NCBI RefSeq assembly: GCF_000763135.2
Contig: NZ_JRPR02000003.1
Span: 1 to 64,000, forward strand
From: Helicobacter jaachi
GTDB lineage: Bacteria; Campylobacterota; Campylobacteria; Campylobacterales; Helicobacteraceae
Length of the DNA stretch: 64,000 nt
Direction: 5' to 3'
How positions within the stretch are numbered: position 1 is the first letter of the stretch; the number at the start of each line of letters is the position of its first letter. The notes beneath the pieces are model-generated. The model made no database searches. It worked only from the letters and a program-made list of their open reading frames with translations, and was not told the DNA's origin. A program made the translations under genes and the position numbers. Positions 7,700 through 15,451 of the stretch are shown one piece after another.

Positions 7700-8599
7700 T
7701 TAGTTCTGCCCCCCCCCCGTTACGCTAGTAGTTAAATCTCGAAGATGAACATTTGCACTGATGTGATTTTTTATAACAGAGGCAATTTCAAAATCAAGTG
7801 GGGTATCTATGTCGCTTGAATACATAGTATCCATTTTATATGCGATGGAGTGGGGCATAAAAAAGCTCTTAGCCTGTAAGAGTGCCTTAGTTTTAGCGAT
7901 GAAAATCACGCCATTTAGGCGATAATATGCAGGCAAATCTTGGGAGCGGACATTAAGGACTTTGGGGCTTAGGAAATTATCCATAGACTCATCTTCTGCA
8001 AGGGTATTGCTCCAAAGGGGCGAATGCTCGCACTTGCACACCGAGATAAGCGAATTTGCATTAGAATCTAGCAGCTTTTGGCAAGACTCATTAATATGCC
8101 ATGCCTCTCGCAGGGGACTTGTAGGCTGGAGTAGCACAATGTAGTCAAACTCTTTTTGAAGATTTTGCTCATAGAATCTAATACAATGCTCTAAGACATC
8201 AAAGGTTGTAGTCGTATCACTTGCTAAACACTCTGGACGCAAAAATGGCACATTTGCTCCATAATCTTTAGCAATCTCTGCATACACACTAGAATCTGTG
8301 CTTACCACTACTTCATCGATATACTTAGAATCTAACGCAGATTTTATACTCCATGCTAAAAGCGGCTTGCCACAAAGGCTTTTAATATTTTTATCCGGAA
8401 GTCTTTTGCTCCCTGCACGCGCTGGGATAATGGCTAGAAAACGCTTTGAGTCATGCTTGCTAGATTCTGTAAGATTAATGGGCTGTGATAGCGGGACTTG
8501 CTCAGTATTGGGCTTTGTGCGCTTTTGTGCGGCGCTAGATTCTATAATATTAGATGTTTGTAGGACTTGCGATAATCTACTCTGCGCGCTTCGCACCAC
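7700..8599 (-). CDS. CMP-nonulosonic acid cytidylyltransferase
   Basis: 299 residues, starting at GTG 8599 with AAAGGGG upstream. A ~50-residue low-complexity leader (Ser/Gln/Thr, IESS and LTESS units from the octamer) precedes the enzyme proper, which begins KRFLAIIPARAGSKRLPDKN. LQPTSPLREAW closes the shared N-terminal cassette; the C-terminal half (ESCQKLLDSNANSLISVCKCE...) differs from the other copies and recalls the PseF/NeuA layout. The frame ends CAGAAC-TAA straight after a G10 tract. Both other tract lengths stay open for 65-70 codons, and at 11/8 the stop TAA directly abuts the ATG of the next gene at 7502. A TATAAT on this strand at 8659-8664 may give it its own promoter. Confidence 0.85.
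   Translation of the reverse strand: MVRSAQSRLSQVLQTSNIIESSAAQKRTKPNTEQVPLSQPINLTESSKHDSKRFLAIIPARAGSKRLPDKNIKSLCGKPLLAWSIKSALDSKYIDEVVVSTDSSVYAEIAKDYGANVPFLRPECLASDTTTTFDVLEHCIRFYEQNLQKEFDYIVLLQPTSPLREAWHINESCQKLLDSNANSLISVCKCEHSPLWSNTLAEDESMDNFLSPKVLNVRSQDLPAYYRLNGVIFIAKTKALLQAKSFFMPHSIAYKMDTMYSSDIDTPLDFEIASVIKNHISANVHLRDLTTSVTGGGQN
7709..7718 (-). repeat. G10 phase-variation tract (CMP synthetase tail)
   Basis: Context AGCGTAAC-G10-CAGAACTAAA. Both shifted frames are open through the ~200-base gap to the next gene. Confidence 0.85.
8115..8440 (-). repeat. Cytidylyltransferase N-terminal cassette, copy 3
   Basis: Close to copies 1 and 2 with scattered differences concentrated at its two ends. 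Confidence 0.75.
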
Positions 8600-8658
8600 T
8601 GCTGCCCCTTTGAAAATATCTTTATTTTTAATTGCAAAGGTGAGAATTCTAGCACAAC

Positions 8659-8664
8659 ATTATA
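8659..8664 (-). promoter_or_regulatory. Possible -10 box upstream of the GTG-start synthetase
   Basis: TATAAT on the minus strand about 60 bases before GTG 8599, in an AT-rich 105-base gap. Helicobacter housekeeping promoters are recognised mainly by the -10 box. A TATAAT also occurs on the opposite strand, so direction is uncertain. Confidence 0.35.
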
Positions 8665-8704
8665 ATTTTTCTCCTAATTTTTGGCAAAATTTATGCGGCA
8701 AATA

Positions 8705-9517
8705 TCATTTAGGCACGTGGTTTAAAAAGGTCTTACTATGTGTGTGGCTAAAGTTACAAAAAGGCGTAAGAATGCTTTGCTTTGTGCGCTGTATAAGTAG
8801 CGCGTAGGTGTAAAACTGCTCGGGCATTTCATGCACAAAGCTATCAGTGGCATTATCTGCTCTATGGAGAAAAAAGCGTGATTGCAGTATTTTCACATGC
8901 CGTGCTTGAAGCTGCTCTATCATAAGGCGCGTATCGGTAAAGAAATTTGGGTGCTTATTCTTGCGCGCGCCTATTTCTGCGTTTAAGGCTAGTTCATCAG
9001 TTGGAAAGTAGTTGTTATTTTTCCCGGTGATTAGGGCTATGCCGCCTATGTTTAGCACGCGCAATATCTGCTCTAGTGTGATATGTTGAAAGCATGCATC
9101 AAATACGCCGTAGCAAAACACACCATCAAAGCATTCATCACTAAAAGGAATCACATCATGCTCAAGCAGTTTCTTACACTGCACACTAGGATAATGCTCG
9201 CTCATATATGCTGTGCAAGAGCTTGCAATATCGCAGCCACTATATGCACAATCTAGATTCTCAAAATACGGATATGCTCTGCCAAAGCCACAGCCATAAT
9301 CCAAGATACTTATGCGCTGCCCTTGCTTTGCGTCATGCTTTTTATCGCTAATGACATCGACAAGCCATGTAATGTAGCTTGCCATTATCCTATCATCTGG
9401 CATTTTATCAGCATGGCTTGATTGTGTATTAGAATCTGCTACGCGCTTCTGCCAATAGTTAATGTAATTATCCCAATATGCTTGTCTATCGGTATTGTTT
9501 GTGGTGTTGTGTGCCAT
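8705..9517 (-). CDS. SAM-dependent methyltransferase
   Basis: A 270-residue class I methyltransferase. SILDYGCGFGRAYPYF is motif I, then YSGCDIASSC (acidic residue binding the ribose) and FDGVFCYGVFDA. Start ATG 9517 lies 9 bases after the stop of the deacetylase-like gene, with AAGGAGC before it. No homopolymer tract, so it is expected to be always on. The substrate is unknown; with eight methyltransferases in the island, O-methylation of sugars or of glyceric-acid-type substituents is plausible. Confidence 0.82.
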   Translation of the reverse strand: MAHNTTNNTDRQAYWDNYINYWQKRVADSNTQSSHADKMPDDRIMASYITWLVDVISDKKHDAKQGQRISILDYGCGFGRAYPYFENLDCAYSGCDIASSCTAYMSEHYPSVQCKKLLEHDVIPFSDECFDGVFCYGVFDACFQHITLEQILRVLNIGGIALITGKNNNYFPTDELALNAEIGARKNKHPNFFTDTRLMIEQLQARHVKILQSRFFLHRADNATDSFVHEMPEQFYTYALLIQRTKQSILTPFCNFSHTHSKTFLNHVPK

Positions 9518-9526
9518 ATATGCTCC

Positions 9527-10901
9527 TTATGCGTTATTTAGGGTGGTGTGGGTGGTGGTGTTTGTGAGCTTATCCCATACCGCAACTTCAGTAAGCCCGG
9601 CATTTGTGTTGCTTGCTATGCCTATTTTTTCTAATGCTTGTGGGGGTAGTGTATTTCTATCAAATGTATAAGTCCAATGATAGGGCTTAAAAAAATCAAA
9701 ATTATCGTGAAAATACTGCCCTTGCGTGCTTTTGAAGCTTAAAAATGGCTGGGGACCAAAGACATTTCTATCCGTTTTGACATGCAATTTATTATGCGCA
9801 AAGTCATATTCTAGACTTAGATTAAGCGGTGATTTTTTTAGCCCTAGTGCTGCGCGCATAGCTTCATCGGCTTTAGCATATTTGAAATGTACTTGTGGAT
9901 AGCATTCGCTAGCGTTTTTGATAAACTCGCGCAAGATATTAATCTCAAAGCTCATATCACGATAATCATGGCAGTCAAAGGCTAGAATTACATCATTTTG
10001 CGTCTGCTCTGCACGCGCAAAGGCATCATTTACATCATCTTGCGTAATGGAGCGCAGACGCGCATACATATTAAGGCAGCGCGCGATGTAGCGCCGGCAG
10101 TTGCCTTTAATTTGATAATCATCATGGCTTGGGTGGTATATTTCCCATTCTGTCGTAGCTCTACGCCAATCGCCAAAGCGTCCATCACCGCAATCAGGCT
10201 GATTTGTATCCCTGCCTTTTGTGGATTGATTGGCATAATCAAAAGGAATCCATTGCTCTAGGAAAAAATGGCTATCAGGTCGCTCTGTGTGGAATCCGGG
10301 GCGAAAGGTGGAAGGGAAAAAGGCTCTATCGATGATTCTATGGGCTAGGATATCGGTGATTTTCCCACCCCAAAAGCCCGTGCCACTTGCGTGATAATCA
10401 CCGCTAAATGCGATAGGGTGGTAGTGAAAGCTTATATGGTCATAATCTGTAATATGCTTTAGTGCCTTGTAGTGGTCAAAGATATTGTGATAGCCTGCGT
10501 CCCTGCGCCGTGGATTATAGCCACTAAAGCCTACATGGTCCATGCAAAACCAATTATAAATCCACCCACCACCAAAAGAATCGGGCAAGATATTGCGATA
10601 TGTCGGCGCACAAATGCGCTCAAGCATAGAATCTATCTGCTCCCATGACCCATAGGAGTGCAGTAAGTGCGGGTCAAGAAAGGTAAGAATAGCCTCTTTT
10701 GTATGGGTGTCTAGTTTATGCCCCCCCCCCCGTTAAACTAATAGTAGAAAAATCACCTTTTTGTAGTGATTGTATTTGCTCCCTAGAGTCTATTTGTATG
10801 CTAAAGGTAGATTTTAACAGCTCGCAAATAGCTTGCGTGCTTTGATAGAGGGGTCCCTCTGTATCGATGCAATGGACAATATGCACGATTGGTTTTTTCA
10901 T
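9527..10901 (-). CDS. Polysaccharide-deacetylase-like protein, phase-OFF
   Basis: One gene split by a G11 tract (10721-10731). Residues 1-61 (MKKPIVHIVHCIDTEGPLYQ...) stop just after the tract with GCATAA. One base fewer (10 G) or two more (13 G) joins it in frame through THTKEAILTFLDPHLLHSY to the 366-residue remainder starting near 10627, giving about 457 residues. The DTEGPL N-terminus and the later FHYHPIAFSGDYH and FDCHDYRDMSFE segments suggest a NodB-like metal-dependent deacetylase fold, but the match is loose. Deacetylation could expose an amine on the glycan for a new acyl or amidino group. Transcription probably starts from a TACAAT box at 10932-10937. Confidence 0.7.
10721..10731 (-). 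repeat. G11 phase-variation tract (deacetylase-like gene OFF)
   Basis: Context AGTTTAAC-G11-CATAAAC. In-frame lengths are 10 and 13. Confidence 0.9.
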
Positions 10902-10931
10902 AATGCGCCCCTAAAGTAAAATAAAAGGGGC

Positions 10932-10937
10932 ATTGTA
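10932..10937 (-). promoter_or_regulatory. Possible -10 box before the deacetylase-like gene
   Basis: TACAAT on the minus strand 31 bases upstream of ATG 10901. Between it and the start, GCCCC and GGGGC form a short hairpin that could overlap the ribosome-binding site. Confidence 0.35.
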
Positions 10938-11093
10938 TCGCCTTAAAGGTAAAAATAGGCAAATATCTAAAGCCTAAAGTTTAAAGTAGTGTTTGACTTA
11001 TGTTCAAAAATAGCATTAAGGCTATAAATACAAGGTGTGCCAAGCGTATAATCTGACACAAGTACGGGATTTAGTATAATTTACATTTTAGGG

Positions 11094-11117
11094 TTAAGCC
11101 TCATAAAAGAGGCTTAA
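11094..11117. terminator. Hairpin at the end of the TylF-like gene
   Basis: Perfect 9-base arms TTAAGCCTC and GAGGCTTAA around a 6-base loop. The stop codon of the phase-ON methyltransferase (11101-11103) lies inside it. No clear T-run follows on the minus strand, so termination is only suggested. Confidence 0.4.
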
Positions 11118-11765
11118 TAAAAAAGGAGGGAGCAGAAGAAAATGGGAGCTTTTGCAAGGCAATGTTCTTGCCTCTTATAAAATCCTCTACCGCCTTTTCC
11201 TCACCGGGGAAGCAGGGGTAGTCATCAAGCATTATCACCCCCCCCCCGTTACTCGCTCATACAGATTCTCTAAAATTGTTACACAAGGCTCATACACATC
11301 AACATCGATATGCAAAAACGAGATTCTAAGCTCAGGGTGGTCTTTGCAATACTTGGGGATAGTTTCATTAATATCACCTTTAATAAGCTCATAATTTTTC
11401 ACATCTTTTGCCTTTAATGCGACATGCATATCCTCTATATCGATACTTTGCCCGCCTGAGGCATCAAGGAAATCTTGTAATATTGCCTTATCCTCCTCAA
11501 AATTAGTCGGCGGAAACATACCAAAAATATCAAATCCAATAAGCTTGCGTGAATAAGGATTTTCCAATACATCGCGAAATCCTGCCATTTGGAAAAATGA
11601 TTTGCCGCGAAAAATACCGCATTCAACGATATCTCCAGGGACGCCTATACTCTTTTTATAAATCTCATAATGAGATAACAGCTTGCCAAATCGAAACGCA
11701 TCAACTTGTTTGTAGTATTCATTCTCATGCGTGTAGTAGTCACCACGCCTATATGCACTGCCCAT
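11101..11765 (-). CDS. TylF/macrocin-type O-methyltransferase, phase-OFF
   Basis: DIVECGIFRGKSFFQMA (SAM site) and ISFLHIDVDVYEPC mark the TylF family of sugar O-methyltransferases. In the given sequence the G10 tract at 11238-11247 runs straight into TGA, giving 176 residues. With 11 or 8 G the frame reads GGGVIMLDDYPCFPGEEKAV, which is the conserved C-terminal strand and helix of the family, and ends at TGA 11103 after about 221 residues. The sequence is thus an OFF state lacking the LDDY region near the active site. Start ATG 11765 follows the PtmE-like gene by 20 bases. Confidence 0.85.
11238..11247 (-). repeat. G10 phase-variation tract (TylF-like gene OFF)
   Basis: Context CGAGTAAC-G10-TGATAATG. 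In-frame lengths are 8 and 11. Confidence 0.92.
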
Positions 11766-11785
11766 ACAAAACTCCCAAAAATAAT

Positions 11786-12832
11786 TTAGTATCCATACTC
11801 ACTATTGGCGCGCTCATACTCTTCATGTCGCCCTATATCTATCCAGTAATCAGTAATAAGATACGAGTGGGCATTATAGGATTTTTGCATAAAAATGCTA
11901 TTAAAAAGGCTAGGCATATCAAAATAGCAATCTTTTGGGATAAGCTCTAAAACACATGGGTGCAAAAGATAAATTCCAGCGCTTACTAGAAAGCTTTGTG
12001 TGGGCTTTTCTGTGATATTTATAATCTTACTACCCTCACATTCCACCACGCCATAAGGCACCTGATAGCTAAACTCGCGCACGCCCATTGTGGCATGAGA
12101 ATCTAGGCGCGTGTGGAAATCAAGCATTTGATTAAAATCCATATCGCTTAAAATATCGCCATTCATCACAAAAAATGGTTGTTGCCCTATGTCTTTAATG
12201 AGACTTAGCGCACCTGCTGTGCCAAGTGCTTTAGATTCTCTCACATAGCTAATAGATAAGCCAAAACGTGCTCCATTACCAAAATAATCCTCAATAATAT
12301 GCGACTTATAATTCACACACAATATGATTTGCTCAAAGCCCTGTGCTTTAAATCGCTCCAAAATAATATGCAAAATAGGCTTTGAGCCCACTTTCAACAT
12401 AGGCTTTGGCACAGAATCTGTAAGCGGGCGTAAGCGTGTGCCAAGCCCACCTGCCATAATGACGATAGGATTTGTATGTGCTGGGGTTTTTAAAAGCGCG
12501 GAGATAGATTCTATCCTTACCACACGCCCACTATCATCAAGAATAGGGATTTCATAGATGTTGTGTTGAGCGGAAAGGCGCATGAGCTTTTGCTTGGAGT
12601 CGTTTATGTGGGCTGTTATGGGCGATTTTTGCACGATAGATTCTATAGGGCTAGAGAGGCTTAGTCCCCGCACAAGCCCGCGCCGAATGTCTGGGTCTGT
12701 GATAATGCCTAAAAAACTACCATTTTCATCATTAACAATAAGCAAGCGCACACCATCATAAACGCCAAAAATTTGTAGGGCTTCTTGGAGGCTAAAGCTC
12801 GCAGGAATGGAAATTTTACTGACATCTTGCAT
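11786..12832 (-). CDS. CBS-domain sugar-1-phosphate nucleotidyltransferase (PtmE-like)
   Basis: 348 residues: a CBS pair (about 1-115) followed by an NTP-transferase domain with MAGGLGTRLRP at 126-136 and a metal-binding FVMNGDILSDMDF. This architecture is that of Campylobacter PtmE, a glucosamine-1-phosphate guanylyltransferase that opens the GDP-sugar legionaminic acid route; the family assignment is firm, the exact sugar is inferred. CBS pairs usually bind adenine nucleotides and may sense energy state. First gene of the leftward operon, with an extended -10 box upstream (12923-12931) and a 29-base leader shared head-to-head with the divergent CBS-aminotransferase gene. Confidence 0.85.
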   Translation of the reverse strand: MQDVSKISIPASFSLQEALQIFGVYDGVRLLIVNDENGSFLGIITDPDIRRGLVRGLSLSSPIESIVQKSPITAHINDSKQKLMRLSAQHNIYEIPILDDSGRVVRIESISALLKTPAHTNPIVIMAGGLGTRLRPLTDSVPKPMLKVGSKPILHIILERFKAQGFEQIILCVNYKSHIIEDYFGNGARFGLSISYVRESKALGTAGALSLIKDIGQQPFFVMNGDILSDMDFNQMLDFHTRLDSHATMGVREFSYQVPYGVVECEGSKIINITEKPTQSFLVSAGIYLLHPCVLELIPKDCYFDMPSLFNSIFMQKSYNAHSYLITDYWIDIGRHEEYERANSEYGY

Positions 12833-12855
12833 AAAAATTTTGCCTTGAAAAAAAT

Positions 12856-12884
12856 AATTTAGTCATGAAAATTAGTAATTTTCA
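12856..12884 (-). promoter_or_regulatory. Shared 29-base leader, copy 1, containing an inverted repeat
   Basis: In gene sense identical over 29 bases to 12997-13025, and 23 bases before ATG 12832. Its core is TGAAAATTA-C-TAATTTTCA. It may be an operator or an RNA hairpin in the 5' leader. Confidence 0.6.
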
Positions 12885-12922
12885 AACTTTTAGTTTGCCC
12901 AATCTGTGGCATTTGAGGCGTG

Positions 12923-12931
12923 ATTATAACA
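12923..12931 (-). promoter_or_regulatory. Extended -10 promoter of the leftward operon
   Basis: TGTTATAAT on the minus strand fits TGnTATAAT. The transcript would include the shared leader before ATG 12832. Confidence 0.5.
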
Positions 12932-12988
12932 CAAAAAACTAAAAGTAATTTTATATCACTCTCCACATATGCGCAAATGCACCCTCTT

Positions 12989-13023
12989 TTTAGTCATGAA
13001 AATTACTAATTTTCATGACTAAA
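12989..13023 (+). promoter_or_regulatory. Perfect palindrome in the shared leader, copy 2
   Basis: 17-base arms (TTTAGTCATGAAAATTA and its complement) around a single C. The 29 bases from 12997 to 13025 match copy 1 in gene sense, and end 21 bases before ATG 13047. Confidence 0.65.
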
Positions 13024-13046
13024 TTTTTATGATGTGAGGGAAGCCT

Positions 13047-14459
13047 ATGTCTAGCGTTACTCTAGCGGATTTGTATGTAGTAGATTCTGTAAATATTTTG
13101 CAGGCGATGTCGCATATTAATAAAAACACCATGGGAATGGTGTTTATAGTGGATAATGATATGAGATTGCGCGGCGTGCTAAGTGATGGCGATGTGCGCA
13201 GGGGCTTGCTTGAGGGCATAGATTTACATGATAGCGTTACGCGCATTATGCAAAGGAATTATCACTTTGTCCAAAGTGGTGAGGCGGCAAACTTAGATGT
13301 ATTGCAAGAGTTTAAGCTCCTGCCGGTGGTGGATAGTAATCATATTTTGGTGGATTTTTACTCCGCGCAAAATCGCTTTTTCCCCATCGCTACGCCGTGT
13401 TTAAATGGAAATGAGCTTAATTACTTGCTTGATGCTTTTCTTAGCTCATGGATTTCAAGCACTGGGCGGTATATCACGCGCTTTGAAGAGAGCTTTGCTG
13501 CATATTGTGGCACTCAATATGGTGTGAGCGTGTTTAATGGCACTGTGGCGCTGCATTTAGCCCTTAGGGCTTTAGGTATAGGGCAGGGCGATGAAGTAAT
13601 CGTGCCTGATTTAACCTTTGCAGCAACGATTAACGCCGTGCTGCTTGCAGGTGCGCGCCCTGTGATTGTGGATATTTCTGAAGATTCTTGGTGCATTGCG
13701 CCAAAGGCTATAGAATCTGCGCTAAGCGAGCGCACGAAAGCGATTATCCCCGTGCATTTGTATGGGCAGGTGTGCGATATGGATTCTATAATGCATTTAG
13801 CGCGCGCGCATAAGCTTTTTGTTATAGAGGATTGCGCGGAGGCTCATGGAGCGAGCTTTAAGGGTAAAAAAGTAGGGAGCTTTGGCGATGTGGGGTGCTT
13901 TTCATTCTTTGGGAATAAGGTAATAACCACTGGTGAGGGCGGTATGTGCGTGTGCAATGATAAGGCATTAAATGAAAAGCTTAGAATCTTGCGCGACCAT
14001 GGCATGGATAAGCATAAACGCTACTGGCATACAGAAATTGGCTTTAACTATCGCATGACAAATTTGCAAGCAGCACTTGGGCTAGCGCAATTAGAGCGCA
14101 TTGATATGATTTTGCGTAATCGCGCAAGCTATGAGCATGCCTATATCAAGGCATTGCAAGGGCATATCACACCGCAAGCGCACTTAAAAGACAGGGAGAA
14201 AATCACTTGGCTTGCGAGCTTTTTGCTTAATGACATTGATAGGGCGATATTTATGCGCGCGCTTAGAAATAAGGGCGTTGATGCGCGTGCGTTTTTCTAT
14301 CCGCTAAGTGATATGCCTATTTATACCCAGTATGCGCCTACTCCCACGCCTATAGCGCACGCAATCGCACAAATGGGCATAAATCTGCCCACTTATGAGA
14401 GTTTGCAGAGTATAGAATCTGTGGTGGAAATTTTAAAAAATATCATAAAGGAGCTGTGA
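13047..14459 (+). CDS. CBS-domain/DegT-type sugar aminotransferase fusion
   Basis: 470 residues. Residues 1 to ~108 form a CBS pair related to that of the divergent PtmE-like protein (LRGVLSDGDVRRGLLEG against the neighbour's LGIITDPDIRRGLVRG). Residues ~112-470 are a DegT/DnrJ/EryC1 PLP aminotransferase close to perosamine synthetase, with the cofactor lysine in SFFGNKVITTGEGG (K291). It would transfer an amino group from glutamate to a nucleotide-linked 4-keto sugar. The family is normally about 360-390 residues without CBS, so the regulatory N-terminus is unusual. Start ATG 13047 has GAGGG upstream; the stop TGA directly abuts the next ATG. Confidence 0.88.
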   Translation: MSSVTLADLYVVDSVNILQAMSHINKNTMGMVFIVDNDMRLRGVLSDGDVRRGLLEGIDLHDSVTRIMQRNYHFVQSGEAANLDVLQEFKLLPVVDSNHILVDFYSAQNRFFPIATPCLNGNELNYLLDAFLSSWISSTGRYITRFEESFAAYCGTQYGVSVFNGTVALHLALRALGIGQGDEVIVPDLTFAATINAVLLAGARPVIVDISEDSWCIAPKAIESALSERTKAIIPVHLYGQVCDMDSIMHLARAHKLFVIEDCAEAHGASFKGKKVGSFGDVGCFSFFGNKVITTGEGGMCVCNDKALNEKLRILRDHGMDKHKRYWHTEIGFNYRMTNLQAALGLAQLERIDMILRNRASYEHAYIKALQGHITPQAHLKDREKITWLASFLLNDIDRAIFMRALRNKGVDARAFFYPLSDMPIYTQYAPTPTPIAHAIAQMGINLPTYESLQSIESVVEILKNIIKEL

Positions 14460-15319
14460 ATGAAGTGTTATTTGTGCGGTAGTAGCGAGAGTAAAAGGCG
14501 ATTTGGACGCGTAAGAGATGATAAAAGCATTGGTATTTGGGAATGTGAAGCATGCGGGCTAGTGTTTTTAGATGCACATAAGACAAATGAGCAATTTTAT
14601 ATAGAGGGTAATATGCACGATGAGCGCGTGGCTGCGATGACGGGGGGGGGGGGGGGGTAATATCCCTTAAAAGCAGCATTGATGAAGATAGTATGCGGCG
14701 ATTTGCATTTGCAAAAGAGATGATTGCAAATAAGGATATTGTGGATTTTGGTAGTGGATATGGTGGGTTTTTGTATTTAGCAAAAGATGTGGCAAAAAGT
14801 GTCGCGGGTGTGGAGATAGAATCTAGTGTAAAAGATGTGTATGAGGAGCGTGGCATTACGCTCTATGAGCGAATAAGCGATGTGCAGAGTGTGGATATTA
14901 TCACAAGTTTTCACTGCATTGAGCATCTGCCAAATCCTATTGAGACATTGCGCGAGTTTAAGGCTAAATTGCACACAGGCGGGAAAATACTTATTGAAGT
15001 GCCAAATGCTAATGACGCACTACTTACACTTTATAAGAGCGAGGCATTTGCGCATTTTACCTATTGGAGTGCGCATTTGTATCTTTTTACACCCTTTACT
15101 TTAACACACTTAGCGCGCAGAGCTGGCTTAAAGGTAGAGTTTATCAAATGTGTGCAGCGCTATCCGCTCTCAAACCACCTCTATTGGCTTGCACATAAAA
15201 AGCCTGCTGGACATAAGGTATGGGGGAATTTTATCGATAATGAGGCGCTAAATCGCGCGTATGAGGATACGCTAGCGGGGCTTGGAGTGAGTGATACGCT
15301 GCTAGCGATCTTTAGCTAA
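14460..15319 (+). CDS. Zinc-ribbon plus SAM methyltransferase, phase-OFF
   Basis: The first 66 codons encode a zinc ribbon (CYLCGSSES...WECEACGLVF, four Cys) and then meet a G16 tract (14642-14657) followed by TAA. With 17 or 14 G the frame passes through VISLKSSIDEDS into MRRFAFAKEMIANKDIVDFGSGYGGFLYLA, a class I methyltransferase with motif VDFGSGYGG and the acidic GVEIESS, ending at 15319 (about 286 residues). N-terminal zinc ribbon plus methyltransferase is the layout of sugar C- or O-methyltransferases such as those for branched deoxysugars. It is the longest tract in the window, so the highest slippage rate may be expected here. Confidence 0.85.
14642..14657 (+). repeat. G16 phase-variation tract (zinc-ribbon methyltransferase OFF)
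   Basis: Context GATGAC-G16-TAATATCC. In-frame lengths are 14 and 17. Confidence 0.92.
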
Positions 15320-15451
15320 GGTGCGCACGATACCAGAATCCTAAATCGTAGTTTTGTTTTATTTTGGCTTTACGCACCATAAAGCAGGCTTAAAGGCAGC
15401 AAGCCCACACAGGGTGAAAGACAAATCTTTAAAAATCACAAGGAGGATAAT

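Noticed and set aside
11094-11117. Plus-strand promoter and transcript starting at TATAAT 11075 against the TylF-like gene
   Set aside because: AT-rich hexamers are frequent here and no gene follows on that strand; not enough to support an antisense RNA.
12989-13023. Rho-independent terminator
   Set aside because: It is AT-only in the stem, has no downstream T-run, and lies upstream of two divergent genes, so a leader or operator role is more likely.
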